This document shows positions 1 to 9,660 of a DNA stretch of 64,000 bases, piece by piece. Location: positions 13,116,184-13,180,183 of the forward strand of contig OW203745.1 of assembly GCA_934045075.1 (NCBI GenBank), written 5' to 3'. Source of the DNA: Yponomeuta sedellus (lineage: Eukaryota; Arthropoda; Insecta; Lepidoptera; Yponomeutidae). The translations under genes and the position numbers were made by a program. The notes below the pieces were generated by a model. The model was not told where the DNA came from, ran no database searches, and saw nothing but the letters and a program-made list of their open reading frames with translations. Position 1 is the stretch's first letter, and each line of letters starts with the position of its first letter.

Positions 1-140
1 AGCCACTAGTCTTGCAATCCGTCAAAAATCAAATCCAAATAAAATCCGGACTTGGCCCCCGTAATGGAGTATGACCTATACCTTCATCAGGGAAGAGACC
101 CGTGCCCCTCGGTGGGGACATAATGGGTTGATGATGAAGG
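1..140 (+). repeat. 5S-SINE A2, 3' fragment
   Basis: Three-prime part of the variant 5S-headed SINE, matching 49600-49712 with the diagnostic CTTCATCAGGGAAGAGACCC and CGGTGGGGACAT stretches. The head lies outside the window. It ends in a short GATGATGA tail, typical of this family. Confidence 0.75.
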
Positions 141-145
141 ATTAT

Positions 146-357
146 TACACTAATAATTATGAAGGCACTAGTTTGTGAGTGTGAATGTTTGTTACTTCTT
201 CACTTCAAAACGGCTGGAGCGATTCTAAAAAAATTGGTATGGAGTTAGCTAATACCCTGGATTAACACATAGGCTACGTTTTACTGCGGGAAAATATCGT
301 ATTCCCATGAGAAACATCATTTTATAATCCGCGGGTAACACCGCGGCGCACTGCTAG
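146..357 (+). mobile_element. Non-autonomous Helitron (LEP1-like)
   Basis: About 210 bp with AGTTTGTGAGTGTG near the 5' side, an ACGGCTGGAGCGATT core and the 3' hairpin CCGCGG-GTAACA-CCGCGG followed 9 bp later by CTAG and a host T. Hairpin plus CTRR terminus is the standard Helitron 3' signature. No coding capacity. Sister copies at 17664, 21052, 23193 and 42066. The 5' boundary is approximate. Confidence 0.8.
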
Positions 358-694
358 TAAGCAATAATTGTGTTACCGCCGCATTCAAAAACGTCAATTA
401 AAGTTAATCTCCGATTAAGTATCCTGTTATCCTTTTCTGTTTCATTGATAATCAACATTGCCAGGTCTTTTTGGAGAAAATACCGAACAGTGAGAAAAAA
501 CAAGTTTTATTTTAATCATTTATTTAAACTATTGACTCTAAAATACAAAGTAAGTGCCGATAAACTCGCTAATCTAACTTATAAAAAATATATTTTTTCT
601 CACTAATGCATGACTCTAGCAATGTCTGATTTGCTTTAATTGCTCCATGCATTTCCCGACATGTCAGACTAAAATTACATCGTATACATAATTT

Positions 695-729
695 AGCCTT
701 CACCATGTCCAAAGTACATGGTGAAGGCT
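695..729. repeat. Perfect 14-bp hairpin
   Basis: AGCCTTCACCATGT, a 7-nt loop (CCAAAGT), then the exact reverse complement. No oligo-T follows, so there is no sign of a terminator role. Possibly a MITE remnant. Confidence 0.7.
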
Positions 730-750
730 GGAATATATATATGATAGAAA

Positions 751-837
751 TACCGAACCGTCCATACTTCGGTATTTTTGTTATACCGAATACCGAACTT
801 GTGCTAAAATACCGAATGGTTCGGTATAATACCGAAC
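751..837. repeat. Clustered TACCGAA motifs
   Basis: TACCGAA or its complement TTCGGTA occurs seven times in 87 bp, including the palindrome TTCGGTATAATACCGAA. One further copy is at 481. No unit length is kept, so it is not a simple tandem array. Confidence 0.6.
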
Positions 838-1208
838 ACCTAGCAAGCCTGTTGATAATAAGTGAAAGATAATGATATTTAAATAAACATTAAATTTAAT
901 GGACGTCGTCTCCGAGTGCGGTAGTTACTAACATTGATGACGTATCTTGTGCACTGTGCATTGGATCATTTGCTTAACAACTAAACTGATAACCTAAGCT
1001 ACAGTCCACTATGCACCGGTCACCGAAGCGTAAACTCCACTGCTTTGATCGTCCGGTCTAAAGGAACTCGCAAACCAAAGCGGTCGCGGTTACAATGGCG
1101 AAGATGGCCGCTTACCGCATTGGTATTTGTATGGATGCTCAAATTGATTGACCGCTCAACAAGTGATTGCTTTATTCACCGTCAAAAAGTAGAATCTAAA
1201 AACAATGT

Positions 1209-1365
1209 CTCAGGCACTGCAGCGTCTGAGTGATCCCTTCACCCATCTAGAGGAAACCTGAGCGGATGCGGTGTTCAAAAATACATCCGCACTTGAAATA
1301 GCCCAACCGCGGTGGGCACGCGTGGTAATTAAGCCCGTACTCTCTGTCTAAGAAAAGGCCTTGTT
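1209..1365 (+). repeat. SINE-F/F' fragment
   Basis: Joins the SINE-F piece CAGGCACTGCAGCGTC...CCCTTCACCCATCTAG to the SINE-F' tail GAGGAAACCTGAG...CCGCGGTGGGCACGCGTGG...AGAAAAGGCC. There is no tRNA-like head, so the copy is truncated and rearranged. Confidence 0.6.
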
Positions 1366-1515
1366 TCAAATATATTATTACAAATCGACAAAATAGAAAA
1401 TGCTTAACAAATGCATGTTTAAAAAAAAATAGGTTTTTAAAATTGTCTTTAGTACAGATGTGCATGAAAAAGAATATAAAATGAATGTTTACTTTGTTGC
1501 AAATAAGAAGAAATA

Positions 1516-2036
1516 AAAACCGGCCAAGTGCGAGTCAGACTCGCGCACCGAGGGTTCCGTACAAACCTGTATTATAGACCTGAGTATTTGGTATGAATTT
1601 CAATTTAATACCTCTACGCGTTTATGAGGAAATGGGTAGTAAGTTTAAAATTATTAAAAAAAAAATATTATGTGATGTAACTGAAAATTTATGGTTTTCG
1701 TAATTTTTCCTTTATCTATGCTATAAGACGTTGCTTCGTACCAAATTTCAAGATTCTGAGTTCACGGGAAGCACCCTGTAGGTTTTGATTCCCTTGCAAG
1801 TGTCGAAAATTTGCGGCATAAACGGCTTTATCTTTTGATTGCGTTGGCTTAGAAGTTTGATTTTTTCACAGCTTCAAGGGACAGTAGACCTGAGTAATTG
1901 ATATAAATTTCAGCTTCATACCTCCACGCGTTCCTGAGAAAAAGGGTCTTGACAGACGGACGGACGGACGGACAGACGGACAACAAAGTGATCCTATAAG
2001 GGTTCCGTTTTTTCCTTTTGAGGTACGGAACCCTAA
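1516..2036 (-). mobile_element. HINE-like element, copy 1
   Basis: About 520 bp, nearly identical to 22576-23101 and 58411-58937. Read on the minus strand it starts AGGGTTCCGTACCTC, which pairs with ACGGAACCCT 16 nt downstream, then has a (CCGT/CTGT) microsatellite. Near the other end GTACGGAACCCT recurs, then a hairpin GCGAGT-CTG-ACTCGC, then ACTTGGCCGG and oligo-T. Paired subterminal repeats, a microsatellite and a 3' stem-loop at a T-run are the layout described for Helentron-associated elements. The assignment is inference. Confidence 0.7.
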
Positions 2037-2483
2037 AAATGAGAATAAAGTATGTAGGTACACTTATTGTGAAAAAATAAATTATTAATTGGTTTTCTTG
2101 GACAGTCTGGTTTGTGAGTACCTTAACATATTGAGCCTACTCACAGCATGTGGTGACAAAATCACATATTTTATTTACACTAACACACCGAGCGGTGGAA
2201 AACAAATATTTTATGTGAGTTTTAAGCAATATCGGCCACAGATAATATAGGAAAGCGCAAAAGAATCGTTCGATTAGGCAAATATGCGTCAAACATAGAT
2301 TGAAGTTGCAGTTGCGTTTTTATAATAATAACTTTTCTCTGCGATACAGACTTAAAAGTCTAGTGCAGATACCGCAAGTATTATCAACATGCAACATCTT
2401 TTTAGCAAATAAATTATATCTTTATCTTATCTAATGATAAGTCAAAGAAAAACTCAAGATTTTTACTGGTATCTACCCTGTAT

Positions 2484-2803
2484 ATGTCCCCACTGCTGGG
2501 GCACGGGTCTCTTCCTGCATCGCAGGAAGGTAAGGCTATATTCCACCACGGGGGCCAAGTCCGGGTTGGAGGAGGATTTAAAGACAGTGGCGGGCCTTAC
2601 TGTCGGAAGTTATCAAGCCGCCTATAAGCCCACTTCACCCACTTTCACCAACGGCTTACCTGCCTTGCGAAGCAAGGAAGCGCTCGGGAAAATGCCACAA
2701 GCAGTAGTCACGGGACGGTCACCCAACCTGCACCTGACCGCGAGTGTAGTTGCTTAACTGAAGTGATTGATTGCAATCACCCGGTTTGACTAGGCATCGA
2801 GTG
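2484..2803 (-). repeat. 5S-SINE A
   Basis: Near full length. The middle is damaged: the usual GGCCTCTGACATGGCTTAACGACTG segment is replaced by CCCACTTCACCCACTTTCACC. The 5S-like head is at 2715-2790 on the minus strand. Confidence 0.8.
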
Positions 2804-2941
2804 CAGTATATGATATGATACGAATATTGTATTTGCTTCATGTCTTTTTATATAAAGTTGCATTTAAGTTGCAACTTATCAATTCATAACTGCTTTTCAA
2901 TATCTGATAGAATTGATCATTCCGGGTCATACTTTCACGTG

Positions 2942-3000
2942 ACTCCCCTAAAGAGCGCCACATTGTGCTATCATAGGGGGTAATGCCCATAATCCCCACG
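2942..3000 (-). repeat. SINE-E fragment
   Basis: Contains CTCCCCTAAAGAGCGCCACA and GGGTAATGCCCATAATCCCC, matching the 3' third of SINE-E (full copy at 40729-40984). Both ends are lost. Confidence 0.7.
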
Positions 3001-3191
3001 CCACGTAACAATTAATTCATTTTGATACTAGCTTATTCTGACAAATTATCTCTATAGCTAGCAATGCATATTATAACAATCGTTCTTTCGAACAATCGTA
3101 TAATATGTCTGTCGTGCAGGCTCTAATATTATTTAGCACATAGGCAATCGAACTATTTGGACATTATGTTATGTCAGCAGCAAATACCCGG

Positions 3192-3295
3192 GTTGATTGC
3201 TTAGATAAAAATGTAGACCTTTTGGTTCTTGTAAGTCAAGCAAAATACGGCTTAGTTATAGGTGCTAGTTTTGGGCCTCAATTTATTATTAAATA
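3192..3295 (+). repeat. Dispersed repeat U
   Basis: The stretch with AATACGGCTTAGTTATA, GCTAGTTTTGGGCC and CAATTTA recurs inverted at 34030-34135. No coding or structural hint about its class. Confidence 0.55.
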
Positions 3296-3549
3296 AATTA
3301 ATTCCAACCGAAAAGTTGTAGAAAGTTATGGTTTTAATATTAATGGGCTCTTGTGGTTTCACGGCGGTGGCCATTTTGAGATTGTGACTTGGACGTGTGG
3401 CAAATAGTTTTTAAAGAAATAAAAAAAATTAAACTTGGCTTCACCTCTGATTTTTTTTCGGCGTAAGCAATGCAGTGTTCTGCGCGAATGTATGAAAAAT
3501 GTTAAAATATTAAAAAAATGTCACGAATAAAGGTACGAGTAAATAAAAG

Positions 3550-3759
3550 ACTTAACATAACATAACATTTACATACAAGCACATACATTGCTTCTGGCCC
3601 CACACTAGGATACCCTGTGTCGTGGGCACCAGAAACAGCGCCATCACAAACATGTAAACATCCAAGACCTGGGCTTTTTTTTTGTTCCCAGCCGGGATTC
3701 GAACCCGGGACCTCTTGCATGGTAGGCAGACGCGCTACCGCTACGCCACAGAGGTCGTC
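3550..3759 (-). repeat. SINE-I (tRNA-like head)
   Basis: On the minus strand the head has box A TGGCGTAGCGG and box B GGTTCGAATCC, resembling tRNA-Gly. The body runs through AAGCCCAGGTCTTGG to the tail ACAGGGTATCCTAGTGTGGG and TATGTAAATGTTATGTTATG. Matches 12119-12336 and 26912-27057. A retroposon head rather than a tRNA gene: the acceptor stem is poor and the body always follows it. Confidence 0.8.
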
Positions 3760-3850
3760 AACTTATTTTGAAAATGTACTTAAGGCAGTTAAATTCTAAC
3801 TCTAAACTAGGAGAAAACCTCTGTTTTAAGAGCTGGTGATTCTACTTCTA

Positions 3851-3960
3851 AGATAAGATAAGAATATTCTTTATTGTACACACCAGAAAATAATTACAGA
3901 GACAACAGTTACAAAAGAAGAGGTACAATTGGCGGCCTTATTGCTGATAGCAATTTCATT
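3851..3960 (-). repeat. LINE-N 3' end
   Basis: Reverse strand reads GCAATAAGGCCGCCAATTGTAC then AATAAAGAATATTCTTATCTTATCTTA, a polyadenylation signal followed by a (TTATC)n tail. The same tail ends copies at 14570, 30995, 50800 and 59330. 3'-truncated LINE tails of this kind fit CR1/L2-type elements. Confidence 0.65.
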
Positions 3961-4070
3961 TACATTTATAAGGTGTTATAAGTGAGTAGACTTTAACAAA
4001 CATTACATTGTTACAAAGCTACGAATCTGTGGTATGTTTAAATCTTATTAAAGAGACCGTTGTAGCATGT

Positions 4071-4140
4071 TTGTGTGTATGTGTGCATGTCGCGTGCGTG
4101 TGTATATATATGTGTGTGTGAGAGAGAAAGAGAGAGAGAA
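4071..4140. repeat. Compound TG/AT/GA microsatellite
   Basis: TGTGTGTATGTG..., a short (TA)n, (TG)n and (GA)n blocks in series, with interruptions. Confidence 0.8.
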
Positions 4141-5432
4141 TGCGCAGAGGCCGGACATCTGGAGCGATTATGATAAATGACATGTCAAATAGAAAGTATT
4201 GACGATGCGAGTGTTATATTGGCTATATGACGTCATGAAAAAAGAAAATTGCGCCTGTAAGCTTTCATATTGATAGTTAATCTGCAACACTTACTTACTG
4301 GCTGAGACCAGAGTTTTCAACATACCCGCGGTCCCCTTTTCCCTGGGTAACCGGTCAATCCGCTACTTCACATATCAAATTTAACGCGATAAATACAATT
4401 TTCCTGTAGAATTTAACTTAACAACCGAAATATATTGACTTTGCTAAAAAAGTATGCAGAATGGCTGGAAAATCTGCAAATTACAATAAAATTTTCCGCT
4501 TTTTAATTCGGTATGGTAAAAATGCTATCCGCCATCTTGAGATCATCTTTGGTTTGTAAACAAACACCTGTCAGCCAGCTGTCTGTAAGTCGTGCGTAGG
4601 TTCTATTGTGATTTGGATTTAGTGTTTTTGCATAAACTATTCTTAAGCAGTTACTGTGTTATCATTTTATTGGACAGCCGAGTTTAAGTCGATAAGGAAT
4701 AGGGGTCTCTTTTGGCAATTTCGAACAAAGTTTTTCGTATGTTTATTTCACTGGGTACACGATTTCACAACTTCCCGAGGGTCTTTATTGACGTGTTTTT
4801 GCATTCTCGTACGATGCAATAATAATAATTGCTATATTTTGCATGAACACTCGATGAAATCATCCTTGCGTTGTGGTTATTTTACTATGCTCACAGATCA
4901 CTCACAGATTTTAAGACTAGATATCTATGTTGAATGTCAAACTTTGTTTACAAGCCTTTAGGACTTCAGACCGTAGACAAAAATGGCTGACCGCGTTTTT
5001 GGCTGTTTAGCAAAGCAAAGTTTTAAAATTTATTTTTTTGGTTGCTTTTAGGTCCTCAAAATATATACTTAAATATTTTTTGGTTTGAGTCAAGTAGCCG
5101 ATCGTAGAAACGTGAAAAAGATTAGGGTAGTGGCACATAATTATAATGAACTTGGAAGGAAAACTGTCACGGTTAAGTAGGCTTTACAAGTTAACGAGTG
5201 TAATGCGACCAATCTACAAGTTAAAAATTACTTACAAAATCCATTGATAATTAACTTTATTTTATTTATTAGTGAAAACAACAGGTAATAATCACATAAC
5301 TGCATAAAATTAAAAGTATAAGGTTATGGAAATGACTGTCTCCCATAACATACGCGCACACATTTGTTTAGGCATAAAAACAAAACATTAACACTACACA
5401 TTGTTGAAGTTATTATTTTAGCTTCTAAAATA
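4141..5432. other. Low-copy spacer
   Basis: Longest stretch near the left end without an identifiable repeat. A 101-codon open frame at 4656-4961 starts in ordinary AT-rich sequence and has no motif. I see no splice-framed coding signal. A regulatory role is possible but unsupported. Confidence 0.45.
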
Positions 5433-5700
5433 AAAAATGCTTTATTCAAAGTAGCGCAGAAACTGCGACATAATTGTCGAATTAAATTGTCGTTAATAAA
5501 GAACGTTATAATAAGTTAAAGTAGGTAACCATTAGTAAAAAATATTATTTTGGAGAAAATATGGACAAAAAAAGTTTAAAATTAGTCTTTTCAAAGTCTT
5601 TAATAAACAAGGGATTATATATTATTAATGATTAAAATTGAAGTCCTGGCTTTAATTCTAGTCATTACTGTTATCTAAATAATTCTACATGTAATAGTAT
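5433..5700 (-). repeat. LINE-M 3' UTR
   Basis: Reverse strand carries TTTGAATAAAGCATTTTT-type polyadenylation context and the CGCAGTTTCTGCGCTACTTTGAATAA landmark in diverged form. Compare 5975-6235 and 22030-22300. Older than the latter. Confidence 0.55.
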
Positions 5701-5960
5701 CCCCTTTGGCACACAGTGTACTCTACACATTTTTGAACCGTGTCTTTTCTGTTCCATCATAATCACCATCATCATCACCATCATCATCACTATCACCAGC
5801 CATTTGACGCCCACTGCAGGACATAGGCCTCCGTCATAGTTTTTCAACCTACACGGTTTCAGTTCCAGTATTCTTGTAAATAACTTTTTCACTTCTCATG
5901 CTCTTAAAGTGGATCATATTAGACTTGCAGAGCGGGGCAAAAATCGTATTTTAGTATGTA
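5701..5960. repeat. Repeat V with (ATC)n
   Basis: TTTGGCACACAGTGTACTCTACACATTTTTGAACCG, then a (CATCAT/CACC) microsatellite at 5756-5800, then GACGCCCACTGCAGGACATAGGCCTCC and a TTGTAAATAACTTTTT end. The same order occurs at 7050-7570. The 3' half resembles an RTE-type tail (CCACTGCAGGACA). Confidence 0.6.
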
Positions 5961-5974
5961 TGTAAAATATGTGT

Positions 5975-6235
5975 ATGAAATGAAATGAAAAGGTTTTATT
6001 CAAAGTAGCGCAGAAACTGCGGCTTAATAAACGTCACAATTCAATTCAAACTAGGTGCCCATTTCAAAATCTAGATCGTTTTGGAGAAAAAATGAACAAA
6101 AAAACTCCAATTTCAAAGTCCTTAATTAACAGAGTTTACATAATTATTATAAAATATTGAACTCTGACTTTAATTCCAGACCACATTGGCATCTAAATAA
6201 TCCTTTATGTTATAGATACATATTACAATTATAGA
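5975..6235 (-). repeat. LINE-M 3' UTR
   Basis: Minus-strand match to 22040-22300, ending with CTTTGAATAAAACCTTTTCATTTCATTTC. Includes the relic of the stop region (GGATTATTTAGATGCCAATG). Non-coding tail of a Jockey/CR1-type LINE. Confidence 0.65.
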
Positions 6236-6621
6236 TAGATATAAATCTTTTTGATTTACAGAATACTTCACAACACTCATCGGCATCGGCAGTTTATCGG
6301 AACGCTGGGTTTTTTATTTGTACGTTTACTTTGTTAATTATTTAAGTCTGTAAGAGAGACATCGTATTTGATATCAGCTAATTAGAATACAGATATATTA
6401 AAATCCACCAATCAGAAAACGTAATTCATTTCTCACGACGCAAGGTGTTTTATAGTTTCTACTTTACAATCATCAAAATAAGTACCTACGTGTGTTTTTT
6501 TTATTCAAAGTTAAAAGTAGAGTGTATGGCTCGGTAATAAAACCCATTTTGAGCTCGACGTGCCTATCGACCTTTGTATCGTTTTATTCCCTAGTCATAC
6601 AATCTACTATTTTTATACGTT
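6236..6621. other. Low-copy spacer
   Basis: No repeat match within the window and no plausible coding frame. Confidence 0.4.
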
Positions 6622-6890
6622 GAGTTTTTGAGCGCCATAGCGCAAGGTTGTGCCATCATTGAGGGGTAAAGCCCATAATCCCCACGCTGGGCATGCGGGT
6701 TGGAGATCGCAGTTTGGTGTAATTGTACTGCAGGGGGCGCTGCTGCCCACCCCCGGTTTGCGACCCTAAGTCGCCTTTACGACAACCGCGGGAAGAATTT
6801 GGGTTGGTGCTATTCTCTAGGCTCATTAGGGGAGGGCTATGTCCAGCAGTGGACTAACATAGCCTGAAGAAGAAGAAGATAGAGTTTTTG
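6622..6890. mobile_element. Twin-primed, internally inverted SINE-E
   Basis: 6631-6821 is the 5' part of SINE-E in minus orientation, ending GCTATTCTCTAGGC. It joins directly to the 3' tail in plus orientation (TCATTAGGGGAGGGCTATGT to GCCTGAAGAAGAAGAAG, ~6822-6880). The break is at the same point in both pieces (GCGCTC|ATTAGG), so together they make one element. GAGTTTTTG flanks it at 6622-6630 and 6882-6890 as a perfect 9-bp TSD. Inverted 5' part, forward 3' part and a TSD are the classic outcome of twin priming. Confidence 0.85.
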
Positions 6891-7049
6891 ATTCATTACG
6901 CGGAGGGTTGGTTCACCACAACACAGGGAATCTTAGTGTGGTAACTAGGGCTTCATCGAATTTCTGTACGTACAATCGCTTATATACTTTAACTAATAAA
7001 TACATTCCATTTTTTTCATTTTTAATTATTTGACTACATCTAGTCTCAG

Positions 7050-7570
7050 TAATCCTTTATGTTATAGCATCCTTTGACGCAAAGTGTACTTTACACATTT
7101 TAACCGGCGGTCATTTCTGTTCTATCATCATCATCTTCATCATCAAATTCGATTATCAACCCTTGTTATCAGTCCCCAATGCTGCGGCAAGGGTCTCTTC
7201 CTGCATCGCAAGAAGGTTAGGCGATACTCCACCACGGGGGCCAAGTCCGGGTTGGAGAATTGTAAGACAGTGGCAGGTCTTACTGTCAGAAGTTATGAAG
7301 CCGCCCATAAGGCCTCTGACATGGCTTAACGACTGCCCTTACATGACAGCCGGCACCAACGGCTTAACGTGCCTTGCGAAGCACGGAATTAAATTCAAAT
7401 AAAAAAAAAACAAATATTCAAATTCAAAATTATTTATTTCAGCAAAGATCAAAATCATCATCAGGCGTTTGACGACCACTGCAGGACAAATGCCTCGCTC
7501 GTGGTTTTTCAAGCTTTACGTTCCGTCACGGATTCTGTTGCAGTAGTCTTGTAGATAACTTTTTTTTCGT
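7050..7570. repeat. Repeat V, split by a 5S-SINE
   Basis: TTTGACGCAAAGTGTACTTTACACATTTTAACCGGCGG, a (TCATCA)n, then the 5S-SINE at 7165-7388, then CAGGCGTTTGACGACCACTGCAGGACA and a TTGTAGATAACTTTTTTT end. The second copy of repeat V after 5701. Confidence 0.6.
7165..7388 (-). repeat. 5S-SINE A, 5'-truncated
   Basis: 3' two thirds of the family. It lacks the 5S-like head, stopping at GCGAAGCACGGAA. The 3' side abuts a (TCA)n stretch that can serve as its (TGA)n tail. Confidence 0.8.
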
Positions 7571-7995
7571 ACGTTATAGAGTTTTTTATTTGCCTATCTT
7601 TATCTAGTCTCCCCAGATTGGTAATTAAAAGCGATTAATTCGTTTAATCACCTCATGCATACGTAATATATGCAGCTATGTTGCCTGATGAATAACGTTT
7701 GAAATTTAACACTTTTATTGCCAGTTTCTTATACTTCAACGACTCACTATACTGGTAACAGAATAGCATTTTAGTTTGTCGGACGGTCTGTAGTACGAGC
7801 ATAGAAGAGTGTAGGTTCTAGTGTAGTGGTTGGTTAATTTTTATTTACATTTTTTTTGCTATTTTATGTTTTAGATTTTGTGGATGGAGTCACGGACAGT
7901 CACTAGTATAGAAGAGGTGCAGTGTGGGTGTCTGGAATGTTCAGCAGCCGTATTGTTGGTTATTTTTTATTTTTTTACAGATTATTTTTACGAAG
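7571..7995. other. Spacer with one arm of a direct repeat
   Basis: Unique AT-rich sequence. 7882-7925 (GGATGGAGTCACGGACAGTC, then ACTAGTATAGAAGAGGTG) recurs in the same orientation, diverged, at 8352-8398. Confidence 0.45.
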
Positions 7996-8352
7996 AAGCG
8001 CTCGTGGCCTAGTCGAACCGAGTGATTGGAATCAATCACTTGAGTTAAGCAATAACAGGCGCGGTCAGGTGCTGGATTGGTGACCGTGCCGTGACTACCT
8101 AGTGGCATTTTTCCGAGCGCTTCCGTGCTTCGCAAGGCACGTTAAGCCGTTGGTGTCGGCTGTCATGTAATTGCAGTCGCTAAGCCATGTTAGAGGCCTT
8201 ATGGGCGGCTTGATAACTTCTGACAGTAAGGCCCGCCAGTGCCTTACAATCCTCCACCAACCCGGACTTGGCCCCCGTGGTGGACTATGGCCTAACCTTC
8301 CTGCGATGCAGGAAGAACCCGTGCCCCAACAGCGGCGACATACAAGGGTTTG
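7996..8352 (+). repeat. 5S-SINE A, near full length
   Basis: One of the best copies. The head runs GCGCTCGTGGCCTAGTCGAA, then GTTAAGCAATAACAGGCGCG and GGATTGGTGACCG, matching the order and spacing of 5S rRNA box A, intermediate element and box C. The body continues through the family landmarks to GGCGACATACAAGGGTTTGG. No (GAT)n tail remains. Confidence 0.85.
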
Positions 8353-8398
8353 GATGAAGCCACGGACGCTCACTAGTATTCAAGAGGTGTAGGTATCT

Positions 8399-8689
8399 AG
8401 CGCGTCGCAATAAAATGTGATTAACTATATCGTATTAGGCAAAGCGGACCGTGACAAATCGGTACAGGTGTTTATTTTGTTTTTTCCACTTGTTAGTTTA
8501 ATGAGATTGCGTGCGTGAAGCGCGGCGAACTGTCAAAATTGTCTTGACATCGATTCGTTTGGTTGGCGGCACTGTATGATTCCCGGCAAATAACTTCACG
8601 AAAAAACTTGTACATTTCTATTTCGTGGGCGGGAGACGTGAGACGTGGGAGGGTTCCAAAATACGAGCCATTGTACTATTTTTATTTTT
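8399..8689. other. Low-copy spacer
   Basis: No repeat match. Moderately GC-rich around 8500-8580 (GCGTGCGTGAAGCGCGGCGA), but without a coding frame or core promoter elements I can defend. Confidence 0.35.
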
Positions 8690-8990
8690 AATGCACTAGC
8701 CCGTGCTAAGGACAATTATTTTAAAAACCTATTTAGAGGCTAAAAATTTCACCCATGCCGGGATTCGAACCGCGACCTCTGGCTATTCGTGCCAGCGCTC
8801 TTTCCAACTGAGCCAATGGGCGACTCACCGGCATCAGTAAAATTTCGAACCTCTACACCTAGTGGATTTTGTATTCTCTGTATTACGTATTATTCTCTGT
8901 ATTACGTACAGGCAGTGACATCTGGTTGAAGTAAATTGCATTACTTGCAGCCCGGAGCCTCTAAATAGGTTTTTAAAATACGAGCCCTTG
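8690..8990 (-). repeat. SINE-G with inverted tail attached
   Basis: Minus-strand copy with tRNA-like head (box A TGGCTCAGTTGG, box B GGTTCGAATCC in one-base-deleted form). At the far side a second, plus-oriented piece of its own 3' tail follows (GCCTCTAAATAGGTTTTTAA, 8960-8985). A 16-19 bp internal duplication (TATTCTCTGTATTACGTA) sits at 8873-8908. Confidence 0.75.
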
Positions 8991-9329
8991 TCGTGCTAAT
9001 ATAACTAACTCTATTCAAAATCCATACGTCTACCATAGCACGGGGTATCCTAGTTTTGGACCAGGACCTAGAGTCTAATACTTACATAGTCTTTCAATAT
9101 AATGATATAAGCACGACAATGGTTGTTATATGTCTCAATTTGGTAGTCTACTAAGCAATAGCAGTAGAATGTTATTCCAGGGGTATAAAACGCGCAAATT
9201 AAACAGACCTCTCTCGCGAAGAAGATATAATATACCATTGCAATGCGATTGGTTACTAGGCCACCGATAGTGTGAATGAAACGACTATTACCGGACTGAT
9301 ATGACTCTATTGGATAACTATGCATTTTA
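8991..9329. other. Low-copy spacer
   Basis: Contains a short SINE-J/I-like piece (GGGGTATCCTAGTTTTGGAC, ~9042). Otherwise no repeat or coding signal. Confidence 0.35.
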
Positions 9330-9660
9330 GAGACTCTTCTTCTTCTTCTTCAGGCTATATTATGTAGTCCACTGCTGGATATAGCTCTCCCCTAATGAGC
9401 GCCATAGCGCCCTGTTTTCAGCTTGCCGCATCTAGCATCTGCCGGCAGTTTTTCGCAGATCGTCATCCCACCTGGTCGGAGGGCGTCCTACACTACGTTT
9501 GCCGAGTCGCGGCCTCCACTCAAGAACACGTTTACTCCAACGGTTGTCGGTTCTCCGCGAGATATGGCCAGCCCACTGCCACTTCAGCTTGCTGATTCTC
9601 TGAGCTATGTCGATAACTTTGGTTCTCTGTCGGATGTATTTTAGTGACTCGCCCCCCAGG
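9330..9660 (-). pseudogene. RTE-type LINE, C-terminus and 3' tail
   Basis: Minus-strand translation, with one frame interruption, gives KLKWQWAGHISRRTDNRW, then KRVLEWRPR, GRPPTRWDDDLRKTAGR and ALWRSLGES..QQWT. This is the conserved tail of RTE-type reverse transcriptase polyproteins beyond the RT domain. After the stop comes GCCTGAAGAAGAAGAAG. The last ~65 bp (GCTATGGCGCTCATTAGGGG to the GAAGAAG tail) are shared with SINE-E. Severely 5'-truncated (~330 bp of an element normally over 3 kb). Second copy at 48285-48580. Confidence 0.8.

Larger units (their letters stand above)
358..1208. other. Low-copy spacer
   Basis: AT-rich sequence with no family shared elsewhere in the window. It contains the hairpin at 695-729 and the TACCGAA cluster at 751-837. 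Open frames of 78 and 62 codons lack any recognisable motif. Confidence 0.5.
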
